The position numbers and the translations under genes are program-made. A model generated the notes under the pieces. It ran no database searches. It was not told the DNA's origin and saw nothing but the letters and a program-made list of their open reading frames with translations. From NCBI GenBank assembly GCA_033085395.1, contig JANQBS010000147.1, forward strand, positions 1 through 64,000: 64,000 nucleotides of DNA. Reading direction: 5' to 3'. This document shows, in pieces, positions 1 through 10,832 of the stretch. Numbering within the stretch: the stretch's first letter is position 1; each line of letters opens with the position of its first letter. The DNA comes from Xanthoparmelia taractica (lineage: Eukaryota > Ascomycota > Lecanoromycetes > Lecanorales > Parmeliaceae).

Positions 1-350
1 GAGATACTAAATATATATCTCGAAGTAATAAGTTATTTAAATCTCGAATATTAATTATTAATCTTTTCTTAATAATGCTATTAGATAGTGTTTTTTATAT
101 AACGAATATTAAATAAAAGAAAAGTATAGAATCTTTGATTTATTTAAGTCTTCTCTATTCGTATAGCTTATCAAAGACTTTATTAATTACTTTCTAATCT
201 CGTATACCTAAGAAATAGATCTTAATCTTTTCACTAATTTTAATTTATTAGTTATCTCTTAGCGAAAGCTTTATTTATTTCTCATCTAGCACTTTAATAA
301 AGTCTATATCTTATTAGATCTCTAAGAATTCGTTAATTAAATCGGCCAAT
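1..350 (-). pseudogene. Relic of reverse transcriptase N-terminus (Gypsy pol)
   Basis: Reading the minus strand in one frame from about 350 gives a broken translation with motifs such as ADLINEFLEI, KIYFLGIRD, VFDKLYE and LIINIRDLNNLL. These match the region just before and at the start of the RT domain of fungal Gypsy polyproteins (compare the usual pattern of a YPLG segment, an 'E-G-R' helix and a VVDIRGLN segment). At least eight in-frame stops occur, nearly all at positions where Gln, Trp or Arg is expected. The catalytic YxDD motif would be left of the window. The family assignment comes from remembered motif patterns, not a database search. Confidence 0.72.
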
Positions 351-643
351 GCAGTTCTAGTCTATATATTCTCGAAAACCATAACTTTATTTGATAGCTT
401 AGTTTCTTTAGCTAGTAAGAAAGTTAATTAATTTAAGCTTAAGTTCGTGCTTAAATTTATAGCTATTTTTATTAAGGCGAATTCGAGTTCGATATTAATT
501 TAAAAGCAATTTTCGTAGTTTATTTCGAGAATATTTTTAAGCTTTAACTTTCTTGAAATGTAAATAGACGTGTTAAACTTATTTCGAACTAGAATTTTAG
601 TTATCGTATAATTAATTAAATAAGCGAATATTGTTAGATTCGT

Positions 644-940
644 CTATACTGGCTTAAATAAGAAATTACGATCGTTAGATAAATTAATTTCCTTGGTTAA
701 TAGAATTATCTCGCTGTGCGGAGATACGAAAATAAATAATTTAATATAGAACTTTCTTCGCATAAACTCGCCCCGAGATCGAGTAGTAATATTAATCGTG
801 ATATTATAGCTATTAATTCTTGCTTTCTTATTAACTACATTAATAACAATCTCTTCGGGCCTAATAATATTATTTTCAATAAGCATTTTAATACGTAAGT
901 TATCGACAATATGTAATTTCCTACGTAGATATACAAGCAC
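644..940 (-). pseudogene. Relic of retroviral-type aspartic protease region of Gypsy polyprotein
   Basis: A 98-codon open stretch within the decayed polyprotein. It contains VDNLRIKMLIENNII, which resembles the 'LIGNDIL' strand that follows the active site in retropepsin-like domains, and later SPHSEIILLTKEI, a spacer typical of fungal Gypsy polyproteins. The canonical DTG/DSG is not visible here. It survives as an ORF probably by chance, since frames on both sides carry RIP stops. Its position between the gag relic and the RT relic agrees with the Gypsy gene order gag-PR-RT. Confidence 0.6.
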
Positions 941-2139
941 TCTCCGACCTTGGTTATTAATTTTAGAAAGATAGATATTCTACGTAATATACTTCGAAGT
1001 CTCGTGCTTAGAAGTATTAATTCCACGCACTCGCAAAGGTGTTATTATCTTAGAGATAGCTATATTTAAACACTACTAAGAATATTATAATCTATCTATT
1101 AAATTTATATTATATTCGATATTAGTATAAACTTTATTCTTCTAACTAATAGAATCGAGTTTAATTTCAATTATAACGTAAGTTTAACTTCGAAAAGTAA
1201 AATTATTACTTAAATCCTAATTAGAAGTTATGAACTTAATAATTTTTAATTGCTTATCGAACGTATCGAAGTTAGAAGACTTTATAAGTTGCTTATTAGC
1301 GGAGTTAGAAAGCTTTACGAGTTACTTATTAGCGAAAGACTTTATAAGCACTATTTCGTTAATATAAACGTGCTTCCCAAAGTAGTTAACACGTAAATAC
1401 TTATATAGTTTAATCTTAAATAAGAAGGATTTCTAATAGTTTCGATAGTAGATTTCAATTCCTATAAAGCTAGCAAACTAGTTATTAGACTATGTAGAAA
1501 GCTTAGGATTGTGCTAAGAATTAGCATAATATATCTTATTCTCATATTAATCTTCGTCTGCAAAGTAAGAGTATTCGATATTAGTATTTTCTTCCTAATA
1601 GTTCGAACTTTAAGCTTCGTTATACTCAGCATTTTCATTAGTAGTAGAGACCTAATAAGTAGCTACTTTTAGACGATTTATCGTATTATATTAAGATCTT
1701 TAATTACTTTAATTTTACTAAAAACCTTAGATTAATATTAACCTTAAAGGAAACTACTATTGCTAGCTATTAAATAAAGATCGATTTGAGATCGAATTTA
1801 ACACGTTTAGAGCGGCGATTTATAGTGACTAACGAGGTATTTGCTAAGCGTTTTGCTGCGAATTTGAATAAGCATTTTGATTATTATATTAACGGGGAAA
1901 TAACTGAGTTGATTAAGTGTTTTAACTCTTATATTAATTATCAAGTTAACGAAAAGACTACTAAAAGTAAGGCCGCTAATATTAATTATTAGGACTCGCA
2001 CTCTAAGGTCGAAATTATTAGGAAAATTGCTATTATAAACGAGATTAATACTAACTAGAAATACCTCTATTATTATCACTCTAATTTTAAGAACGATTCT
2101 AAGAAGACCTCGTAGAAAACCCCTGCGTTCTCGAGCCAT

Positions 2140-2700
2140 GCCTGCTTATATAGATTCAATTATGCTTGAGATTATTCATCTCCTCAAGAAACTTATACAA
2201 AGTAGTTCGCTCCTTTGACCTTCTTAAGTTACGCCTTAGCTTAGCATTTAAGTTATTATAGATCACATTAAGCTAATTTTTGACGCTAGTTAAGTTAATA
2301 TCTTTCGAAGCATATAAGATCTTTTATGCGTATTCTCGAGGCTTTCTTTTGCTAATAATATTCCTTAAAGTATATCTCTTCTTCAATAACGAATTAATTA
2401 TTATATTAGTAAATGTCTTAAATCGTTCGATAAGTATTCTCTCTCACTTATTTAGTTCATTCCCGAGCTTTATAAGACGCTTATTATTATTAAAAAACTT
2501 ACTTAATTATTACTTCAATACGGGCCCCTTAAAATAAGTTCAGAGGTTCGTACGAATTAGCTTATTATCTTTAATGCTAGCTACGTTACGAGTATACTTT
2601 AGAAATAAATGTATATCTTGAAAGTAGGTCTCTTTTGATGTATACTCCATTGGAGAAGCATCGGAAGCTACTAACTTATTCTCATATATCGGGTTAAAGA
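2140..2700 (-). pseudogene. Relic of retrotransposon gag (capsid-like) region
   Basis: One minus-strand frame reads as a decayed fungal gag core: ASDASPMEYTSKETYFQDI, then TYFKGPVLK, ERFKTFTNI, KPREYA-stop-KIL, LNVIYNNLNAKLRRNL and TTLYKFLEEMNNLKH. The stops fall where the family has Gln or Trp (for example EYAQ and NQLNVIY). The N-terminal side (about 2,861-3,076) is Ser/Asn-rich. Downstream toward 1,790 the frame continues as a polar, Gln/Asn-rich tail; no intact CCHC zinc knuckle is visible. Assignment rests on recognition of the conserved gag pattern. Confidence 0.7.
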
Positions 2701-2899
2701 ATCTTATATTACTAGCATTTCATCTACCGGCTGATATAGTTCCTATTGTAGTATTAATATTATTCTATTCTGGCGATTCTCGCTTATTAGACGATTCAGA
2801 TATACTACGAAGAAGACCTTATAGAGCAATTTATTATTACTATAAAAAGCTAGTATTCTATTAGTTAATATCGTTATTTTTAGTTATATTGAAGTTATT

Positions 2900-4560
2900 T
2901 GAAGTACTTCTAGAAGTAGGCTTTATGCTTAAATTTGAAGTAGAATTCGATATAGAATTTGAACCAGAATTAACGAAGTTCGTAATAGTTGAATTACTAG
3001 AATTAGAGTCAATAACGAGAGGATTTCTAATAGGAGAATTGTTAGTGATAGAAGAAGTTCTAATAGAACTTTTCAAAGGTGAAGAACGAGATATATCGCT
3101 AGTAGAAGAAGATTCTTTTAGTCTTCTTAATAATTGAATATCGACCTTAAATCTAATTAGAGCAGCCCTGAAAATTAATCGATTATATACCTAGCTAGTA
3201 GATTAGTTTAATGTCTCAATAGATATAGAACGAGCTCTTATACGTGCGTCACGAGCTAATAAAGCTACTTCTTTTGTAATCTCTAAAGGCCTAAAATTAA
3301 CCTTAATAATATCGGCAATAAATTACTTAATATCGACAATGACGAGACTAATAAAAGCGTGATCGGAGTGTAGAAATTCGTCTATTTGAAAGGTTAAAAT
3401 AATAGTATCCCGAGAGATAGGATTTAGAGCTAACGAAGTCAGGATAATAGTAGTTTTCTCGATAACGAAGATAGGATAATAGTAGTCTTCTTAATAATAG
3501 AGAGATAGTATTATATCAACAAGAAAGGTTTTCTATTAATATGAAAATGTGTATTATATAAATTCAAGTCCTCTTTCATCACGCAATCAAATAGTATAAT
3601 ATTTCTCCTCTTTTTAGTAAAGATAGTAAGATGAGTAGCTTAAAAGGGGCGGTAGTTATCTATAGTAGTAGTAATATAGTAATATAGCAATAATAAGTAA
3701 GCTATAGCGATAATAGTAATAATCGTGAGTGTGAGAAAGATAAGGGAGATAAGTTTAATAACGAACTCAGTGAGATTCCGACCGTCCGGGTAAGAATTCC
3801 GATGATTTTATATACGAATCTCACCAGACGGGATGTAGTTCTTCGCGGAGTAGGATTATCTCAACGAATATATAAGTACTAATTAAGCAATAATGAAGTA
3901 ATAATGAAGAATCTCCTGAAATAGCTAATGAAAGCTATTTGAGCATTGCTACCATACTATAATAGCAAATAGGGGTATATTTAGTGTGTGTCTAATTCTT
4001 GATTATTCTAAGTTGAAAAATTCTATCTAAGTCGACCTATTAAGTACTTTCCTTTAGTCAAGCACTTGCCTTAGCCGATCTTGGTTGACTTAACAAGTGC
4101 GATTTCGTGATAATCTCTCGACTTATTTTGCAACGCAAACCGATCGAGTTCTATCGTTAGGTAATTTAAAAATCCTAGAGTTAATAATAAAGTAAATAAT
4201 TAACTTTTTTTTAATAGATCTAGATTATATTAAATATCTATGTATTTAAAATTTAACTCGTAACTAACTCTATGTCTTAAGATTTCAATCTAATACTAAC
4301 TAGTTTAATTCTAGTTCGATTAAGAAATTTTTAAAATTCTAGAGTTAATAGTAAAGTAAATAATTAACTTTTTTTATAGATTCATATTATATTAAATATA
4401 TAGTAGATACGTGTTTTTTATATATATACGTATATATTTAAAATAACGACTAGATTATAAGATATACTAATTTATAGTCTTAATATTCGAGATACTAAAG
4501 AATTAAATCTAATCTTACTCTTCTCTACTATCTATCGTACTCGAGATTTATTTTCTAAAT
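2900..4560. other. AT-rich RIP-affected sequence, no gene; possible LTR/leader of the Gypsy relic
   Basis: No coding signal is recognised. The stretch is strongly AT-rich and shares the base composition of the Gypsy relic. It contains a short inverted pair (GTGAGATTC near 3,769 and GAATCTCAC near 3,815) and a diverged direct repeat (4,165-4,399, listed separately). Base composition changes sharply to near-balanced at about 4,600, which marks the edge of the degraded block. Confidence 0.6.
4165..4399. repeat. Diverged direct repeat, two copies of about 73 bp
   Basis: Copies at about 4,165-4,238 and 4,328-4,399 share CTAGAGTTAATA, AAAGTAAATAATTAAC followed by a T-run, and ATTATATTAAATAT, in the same order and orientation. 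They differ mainly by A/T changes and small indels. They could be a local tandem duplication or part of an LTR; I cannot tell which. Confidence 0.6.
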
Positions 4561-7380
4561 TCTAAGAAAGAGAAAGAATATACTCTTTATATTTAACAAT
4601 ATCTTTATCTCTCGTTTGTAAGGTAATTATAGTTACGAGTATCGCAAGCGCTAAGACTTTAGCTTCCTGATTTAACATTAGTGTCGTCGGAAAGCACTTC
4701 ACTGGAGACAAAGTATTTCTGCACCCAAAGTTTATGGAGACCATTGTAATCACTGGCTATTTCTGCTACCAATTTGTCCCCGCTTCAAGCTGTACCAAAG
4801 CCTCAGCTAGTTGTCAGTGATGTTGACGCGCTTGAAAATTCAAGTTCAACCTCCTTGGCAGTTCCCATGGCGAAACAAGGCAGCCTCGGATGATAGGGTG
4901 TGTGCTGTGTGGCAGGCTTGATAAGATGAAGAATAGAAGAAATATAACGATTGACCTTCGTCAAATCCTGGATTGCGCTGCCATGCTAGTCATTTAGTAT
5001 AATTGTAGCTTACGGTAGAACGAGCTGCTCACAGATGCGCGCATTGGGGTAATTCTTGTAAGCATGGTCGGATCCGAGAACCACCGAAAAGAGATTTGCT
5101 TCTAGTCATGCTCTCATGGCGATAATATTCGTGGCGAGAGCATGAGTGTCTCCTCCATGCGACAGAGACCAAATCCTCAAGCGTCAGAAGTTGTGCTGAC
5201 CTAAGGATTGGAAGAAAACAAGAACAAGTCGGGTAGAGAGCTATTGTTCACAATAGTTGACGACGGATCTCTCTACTGATGTAAAAGGAAAAATAGCTAT
5301 ACTGTGGCAATTGCGCTGAGGCAACCATGAACGCAGGGTAGTCAGTCTTGTACCGAAGCATGGTTCTCCGTATCAATCGTACCGGGTAGTATCTAGCAGA
5401 CCGCGGTCCATATGCAACCGAAATAACCATGTTCTTCTATTATATGGCATAATACAATGTCATTGGATTGCCTTCGCGCTGCACGTAAAGAAGGATGATA
5501 GACATTGCTGAAACGCCTCTCACCTGTGGAGAAGTGACAGGTTCTTGAGATGGTGACCTCTGCGCATGAAGCAAGCAGGCGAGAACGCCATGATTTGGTT
5601 CTACGCTTTGATGGAGATAAAACATGCTGTCACTGCTCTTGAATGCGCTGGTTCTATGGGAACTATTCAGGATATCTCAATCGACACGTTTTTCAAGAAT
5701 CTTGCGGTTGGAATCGGTCTACGAATAAGTATCTTGATATTTTGTCAGTAACCTTTATTCTTTTTAGACATCTTAAGCGTCAGCTATCCTATGACCAAAA
5801 ATTATCTTCATGTAGAAATGGAAGCTTGTGATGGAAGATGAGCTTTAGCGATAACTATTGGCAGAGGCAGAGAACTTGGTAATCATATCTCAGTCATAAG
5901 CGTGGATGACCTTCTAACGTTGATGAGTTCATGTTGAGCATAAAGCGTAGCATCAACAGAGTCTTGATAAGAGCAATGCTAGCTAGAATACCTGGTCAGC
6001 GAGCCCTGTTGGTTTGAAAGCGGAAATAAAAGAAGTGTTCAAACGAATATGAGTTCAATTAGAAAGATTTCAACAATTCAAACCGTCACTTAGTGCAAGG
6101 GAGGGAATTTCTACCCGTTTCCCCCAGCTTAAAATATAAGCGTACAGTTGAGGCTTAGCGGTCACAAACCCGATCATTACCGACACATATCTCGTCGGTT
6201 CAGCGAAGGTCACTGTGCCTGTTAGGCTCAACACACTGCTCTCTGTAAGAGTGAGTCGACTAGCGGTAAAGAGAAAAGGCACCTCATGGGCTTTTCTTCT
6301 GGGGCCTGTGTAAACAGACCTGCAATCGGGCTGCAGACCGGTTCAGGCGGCAACACGCCTGAGTTTCTTTTTGGTTTTCAATACTCTCCTATAATACAAA
6401 AGGTGCTGAGTTCGAGCCGCCTCAATTCCAGAAGCCTTTTTCTTTTTGCTTTTTGCTTTTTGCTTTTTCGCTTCTTTCTTCTTCGCCTTTCTTTCCCTTT
6501 TCATGTTTCTCCTCTACTTTCACTGACCCTTCACCGCGTCACGATGTAGGCGTCGTGGTGGGATTTGAATAACATTCAATCCTCCAAGTGGCTTATTCTT
6601 CTGCGCCACAATGAATAGCCCGGTTAGTGATTCGGAGGCTACGTTGTCAAGACAACATACGACCATTCCCTATGCGATAAAGTTCTTACTGCAAATACTG
6701 GGTTTCGTGGGGATCCATAGCGGTACTTGTCTGTCTTTTCTTTCACTTTCTCATTACTATCCTTTCCTCTTGAGTACTGTTCCTTGTAGAACCTGGAGGC
6801 TTCGACTCTTTCTGATGTCCTAATTTGCACATCTGTTTGAGAGTTTCTCATCCTCAACTGTCTCTCAAGCTCCCTACAAACATCTTAGCACTTATCAAAC
6901 AGCCACAGATACAGACAACCGCATCAGATATCTCCCCACAACAAAGTTTGAGACGATTGCAAAACCTAGACACATCGGCAAAGCGCAAATGGTAGCGTCA
7001 CACTAAAGCGAGCACAACAAGGCGCAATGGTATCTTAGATGTCTCCTGTTAGTGCCACACAATCACAAAATACCGAAGAAAATTACATAAGTGGGCAACC
7101 CAAGTAGCAAAACCAAGCTTTCGGACCTTTACAAGTTGCCATAAGTAGAGTTCCTGGTCAGAGAGCCAATTGGACAGCTCAGGGAGGGCATATTGTCATC
7201 TACTCAGACAGAAAGGTGGTTTTGTTCGTGTTACAACACTTCCTACATCTGAAGATAGCCGCACTAATTGACAGGTAGTCGAAGAAGTCATTTCTGGCTA
7301 GCGCCTTCAGTGCCAAGCCTTTCACTCAAGCGTGCTGAGAAATGTTGTCGCTCTTCTGCTCACCCACCCGCCGGTGACCA
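4560..7380. other. Long region without a recognisable gene
   Basis: Base composition is near-balanced, unlike the AT-rich block to the left, but ORFs here are all under 90 codons and none shows a known motif, a plausible splice pattern or a signal peptide. The region sits between a retrotransposon relic and several broken genes, so it may hold decayed coding sequence too altered to identify. A T-rich run lies near 6,430-6,480. I see nothing else to report. Confidence 0.5.
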
Positions 7381-7459
7381 AAATCCCTTTTGCGTCTCAC
7401 ATCAAAACACAGTGGGCGGTCTTCATACGGGTCGTCGGCTCAGACACATTCGGGATCGT

Positions 7460-7884
7460 CTACGATGGGCTATCAACGCTGGTCCATAACAGCACTACCC
7501 GAATATTTTGAGCAATGGAGCCTCTCATGCAGAGAGATGAACCCAGATTTTGAATGGGTGCTGTTCACAGACGAGGACAGTCGTCAGTCAGTGGAGAAAT
7601 ATGCCTCGGTGATTCTGGTCAGGTATTATGGCTTGACGAGCGAGATATACCGCGCGGATGCATTAAGAAATCTGTATACGTCGGTCTGTGCTTGGCGGGT
7701 GAGTTCGTTACCTATTCCTGGCTTGCGTGGTGATACAATGGGACAAAAGGCTAACGCAGTGAATTTAAGTGTATATGCTGATTTGGACACCGAATGTCTG
7801 TGTCCTTACACGGCCCCTTTTACGCACCCTAACTTAATGCTCAGGTCGCATTTAGACCTTATCAGCATCCCAGATACCACATAA
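7460..7884 (+). pseudogene. GT32 (Och1-like, DXD) glycosyltransferase fragment, frameshifted and truncated
   Basis: The translation contains ALPEYFEQWSLSCREMNPDF, FEWVLFTDEDSRQ, GLTSEIYRADALRNLY and then VYADLDTECL. This order is the core of GT32 enzymes, which use a DXD motif (DLD here) to bind Mn2+ and a nucleotide sugar in Golgi glycan synthesis. Just before the DXD the conserved GGVYADLD reads in a different frame from RADALRNLY: 16 nt separate them, so a 1-nt frameshift is present. No phase-compatible intron repairs it. The N-terminal IIHQTW motif is degenerate. The frame ends at 7,884, about 30 codons after the DXD, far short of the usual 300 or more residues. No C-terminal part is seen downstream. 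Confidence 0.75.
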
Positions 7885-8417
7885 GAGTCTACCACCGAGA
7901 TGGCATATGCCTATACAACTCCCACCACCTCACCCATAAGAAGCCCTCGCACAGCTTTCCTTAGCCATATGGGTAATGACAGTCCAAAGAAACACAGTAT
8001 CTTAAATGTGTGAATGGCTTCAACGCCGTCCCACCCCTTTCTGGTTGCTCCCCCTTGACCTGTCGCCGCAGGGACTAAACCCTATGGTGACTGGCCGGAA
8101 GCAGTGACGGGGCCGGATGCACTTTTCTACCTTGCCAATAAGTATCTGAGAGAATATAGCAGCGATGATGGATGCTGAAGCAAGGCTGAAAGGGGATCTA
8201 CGGACTGAGCAGCGAGCTGAGAGGGTCGGCACACCAGCAGCAGACGTGAAGCAGAATGTTGAATTTTTCGTGCAGGAATTTTGGTAAGATAGGACTGCAG
8301 GCATCATCGGACCAACACGGGTAGCTGGCGTTCTACGAAAGTGGCTACAAGTTTTTCCGATCTCTAAGGACGTCTCTATGAACAAGCACCAGTCTACGCC
8401 ATCACTTCGGATCTCCC
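7885..8417. other. Gap between two pseudogenes, nothing recognised
   Basis: The only long frame here (minus strand, 8,020-8,463) is arginine/serine-rich, antisense-like and overlaps the end of the SprT-like relic; it shows no motif. I do not support a gene. Confidence 0.5.
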
Positions 8418-9210
8418 TTACCACATCCAAGGTTCTCCCAGTGCCTCTTCTTCCAAGTCGCACGAATCCTCAATCTTCAAGTCCCACTTATCCCCTAATC
8501 CACCAAGCGACCTATCCGCTTCCCCCGCAATTGCCCCAGCAACCTTAACCCAACAAGGCCCATGCCCAGTCAGTCCCTCTGTCTCCACGATCCTACGATA
8601 GCGCCAGCTTCCCAAAGACCCTGTAGGAGTGCTGTAGATCATGAGGAAGGCATGGCTCATCTCATGCAGCAGGGTATCCAAAAACTCCTGTATGACCTCA
8701 CGGGTCCAGACCTGGATGGGCAGCCGTTTGAGCTCAATTTGGATTTCTGGTGGTCCCGAGAGCATGCTATGTCTCTTGCTCGTAGTAAGTCCTACCTAGG
8801 TCCAATTTGCAGGGCTCTCATCTGCCAACTTGACTTTGATGTATGGACGCAAAGAGCCTAAGAAGAAATAGTCATCAAAAACTTCAACGAGGAAATCAAG
8901 GGGGAGTGAGGGTTGCTCTATCCTTTCTCCGAAATCGAACCAGAAAGCGTGCCAACAATTCAGTGCATTGCGCTGGATCTCTTCCAGTCCCTCTCCGTTG
9001 TCTTCTCGGATCTTTGCCCAGTACTTTGCATACTTCACCGGCTAACTCCTCGCATACATACTTATTTGGTATACCAATAGGCTCTAGGCGCTCTCTTGCA
9101 TCTTTGCTAACGCTTGAGTGGGGATCCAGATGGGTGAGCCGGTGGTATTTGTGAAGCCAGCGCCTCAGCAAAGAATGCATGTATCTGTTGTTATGAGTCG
9201 AATGGTGCAA
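8418..9210 (-). pseudogene. SprT-like zinc metalloprotease, broken by a frameshift and an in-frame stop
   Basis: The minus strand encodes the SprT-like fold: a helix-rich N-terminus, VEVFDDYFFLGSLRPYIKVK, then EFLDTLLHEMSHAFLMIYS with the HExxH zinc motif (HEMSH), and a third candidate ligand in LTGHGPCWVKVAGAI. SprT/Spartan-type proteases cleave DNA-protein crosslinks; fungi also have related uncharacterised members. Two lesions are visible. Near 9,031-9,038 the reading frame must change by one base to pass from CEELAGEV into YAKYWAKIRED. At 8,796-8,798 a TAG interrupts an otherwise continuous frame between ESPANWT and VGLTTSKRHS. Introns of acceptable length and phase do not explain either break. 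It is probably a recent pseudogene, though two assembly errors cannot be excluded. Confidence 0.68.
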
Positions 9211-9809
9211 ACCTTTTTTAGATAACGCCTGGTGGCCAAGTGTAAGTGACGACTTTGTGCTTGTCCCGAGGACTGGGAAGAATTTTCTGATAGCTGAGAA
9301 CGTTACACATGGTCAGTGTTGCAGGACCTTTGAATATAGCACCTCCGTTTGTACGTGGATCTGACGCAATGTGTTAGGTGTCAAGGTCACCTCTATCACT
9401 CGAATTCCATATCATCAACTCTTCTTGAAGCCCAAAAAGATGATGTCTGATGCGGTGGCTTTGTCACAACGATGATGACACCTACACTAACCATATGTGT
9501 TGAGAAGGGCAGACACGGAAAGTCGAGAGCGAGCAAAAGTCACAACACAAAAGGACATGATTAATATATGAACACTGAAATAAAACCTTGGGAAAATGCA
9601 AAAGGCGATATTCTAACACTATGCCATGATGCGACTCGCCTACAAGTTTTAGATTTGCATCGAACCAACAATATCATGCCCATTCCAAGTACTTTTCGAG
9701 CACACAAATTCTCACTCAAGCCTCAACGCCATGGTCATCCTCTTTCATCTTTTCGAGTCGCCATCGCTTGCCATATATAGATGTAATCATAAGCTCAGGC
9801 GTAGCAGAC
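9211..9809. other. Intergenic, nothing recognised
   Basis: About 600 bp between the SprT-like relic and the 3' end of the thioesterase gene. ORFs are short and without motifs. The part next to 9,810 should include the 3' UTR of the thioesterase. Confidence 0.5.
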
Positions 9810-10832
9810 TCACAATTTTGCTTCCGCTTTAGCTAGCTTGGGTCGCAGGATACACTGCTGCGTCATGTTGCACAGCATCCTTCCATGACTATCCCATACC
9901 TCCGCCTCCGTGTAGGTCCTACCATCTCCACCGGTGACTGTGCTGATTTCTCGGAGATTCCACGAATTCAAGTCCACATCATTTGTGAATATCCTAAGCG
10001 CAAAGTCTAAGCTCGACTGGGCTGTGACATCTTCTAAAGACTGCCCAGTATGCACAAGTGGCGTAAATGACAGTCCCATATCCATAACGAACGTAAGAGC
10101 CAAAATATGTTGTGCTGGAGTACTCAACAACTGCTTCGATCGGAAATAGTCTGATGATGTTCTCGAAGGAAGAGGGAGGTGATCTTGCGTTGTGGGAGTA
10201 CCCTTGTTCGCCATTCCTGTGAGAGTCTGTGTAATGACTCCCTCGGGACATGGACGCCGCTCGAAGAAGCGCTCACCAAGGCCGAAGATTACTTTGTGAA
10301 TCTGTACCGCCTTTTTACTGGCAAGACCGCGCTTCAGAAGATCCCGACGATTCTCATCCTCTGTTTGATAATTCTCCACAGCACTGTATGCCATCTTTGG
10401 TGGCCTCGAGTACGTAAGAAGAGTAGCTGGCTCAGCGGTCTGAAAATCCGCGCCCAGAAAGAGACACAGCCGTCTCTTCCCGTCTTTCTGCACTTGGCTC
10501 ACCTCCACATGTCTGGTTGCAAACGTCCTGGTAGTGCGTATCTCACGGACTGCGCATTGCAGCGTGCGGTCAGTGAGTGCAGGTCCAAGGTAATTCCCAA
10601 GGGCAGAGTAAAGAAAGAAGCCAGCAGGGATTGTTTCGAGTGCCGCATTGACTGCTACGGCGAGCGTGTTTCCACCGAAGGCCACGTCTGCCATGTTGCC
10701 CATCTTCTCCGGCTTATGGACGGATTCAAACAGACTTGGATTCGTTTTTCGCTTCTCGGGGTCGTGGACCGACTCGAAGATGTTGGGGCGAATCTGCCGT
10801 ACTGACAAAAATTCGGTGATAGTGCTTGCCAT
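9810..10832 (-). CDS. Acyl-CoA thioesterase II-like protein (double hotdog)
   Basis: A single exon of 340 codons. It matches fungal TesB/ACOT8-type thioesterases, which hydrolyse acyl-CoA to free fatty acid and CoA, usually in peroxisomes or cytosol. Two hotdog domains are visible: the first includes DVAFGGNTLAVAVNAA, YSALGNYLGPALTDR and RTFATRHVEVSQ; the second includes TPAQHILALTFVMDMGLSF, SSLDFALRIFTNDVDLNSW and TYTEAEVWDSHGRMLCNMTQ. The C-terminus (AKAEAKL) ends in AKL-like residues that could act as a weak PTS1 peroxisomal signal, since AKL is a known variant. Odd feature: near the N-terminus, FESVHDPEK (residues 19-27) is followed 16 residues later by FESVHKPEK, an imperfect 48-bp duplication. 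The gene is intact although its neighbours on both sides are broken. Confidence 0.88.
   Translation of the reverse strand: MASTITEFLSVRQIRPNIFESVHDPEKRKTNPSLFESVHKPEKMGNMADVAFGGNTLAVAVNAALETIPAGFFLYSALGNYLGPALTDRTLQCAVREIRTTRTFATRHVEVSQVQKDGKRRLCLFLGADFQTAEPATLLTYSRPPKMAYSAVENYQTEDENRRDLLKRGLASKKAVQIHKVIFGLGERFFERRPCPEGVITQTLTGMANKGTPTTQDHLPLPSRTSSDYFRSKQLLSTPAQHILALTFVMDMGLSFTPLVHTGQSLEDVTAQSSLDFALRIFTNDVDLNSWNLREISTVTGGDGRTYTEAEVWDSHGRMLCNMTQQCILRPKLAKAEAKL

Larger units (their letters stand above)
1..2900 (-). mobile_element. RIP-degraded Ty3/Gypsy LTR retrotransposon relic, truncated by window edge
   Basis: An AT-rich block whose minus strand keeps, in coding order from right to left, a gag-like segment (about 2,700-2,140), a protease-like segment (about 940-644) and the beginning of a reverse transcriptase (about 350-1). 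Many codons that should be Gln, Trp or Arg are now TAA, TAG or TGA, which is what C-to-T change on either strand (RIP) produces. No uninterrupted ORF of useful size remains, so the element is dead. The 3' part of pol, integrase and the 3' LTR would lie left of the window. The right boundary is approximate; the 5' LTR and leader probably lie in 2,900-4,560 but I could not delimit an LTR. Confidence 0.8.

Noticed and set aside
6541..6625. tRNA-like stretch on the minus strand (TGGCGCAG and TTCAAATCCC)
   Set aside because: It resembles A- and B-box motifs, but the acceptor stem and T stem do not pair and no anticodon arm can be drawn.
10179..10805. 208-codon plus-strand ORF
   Set aside because: It lies fully antisense to the thioesterase gene, whose product has clear hotdog motifs; this frame has none.
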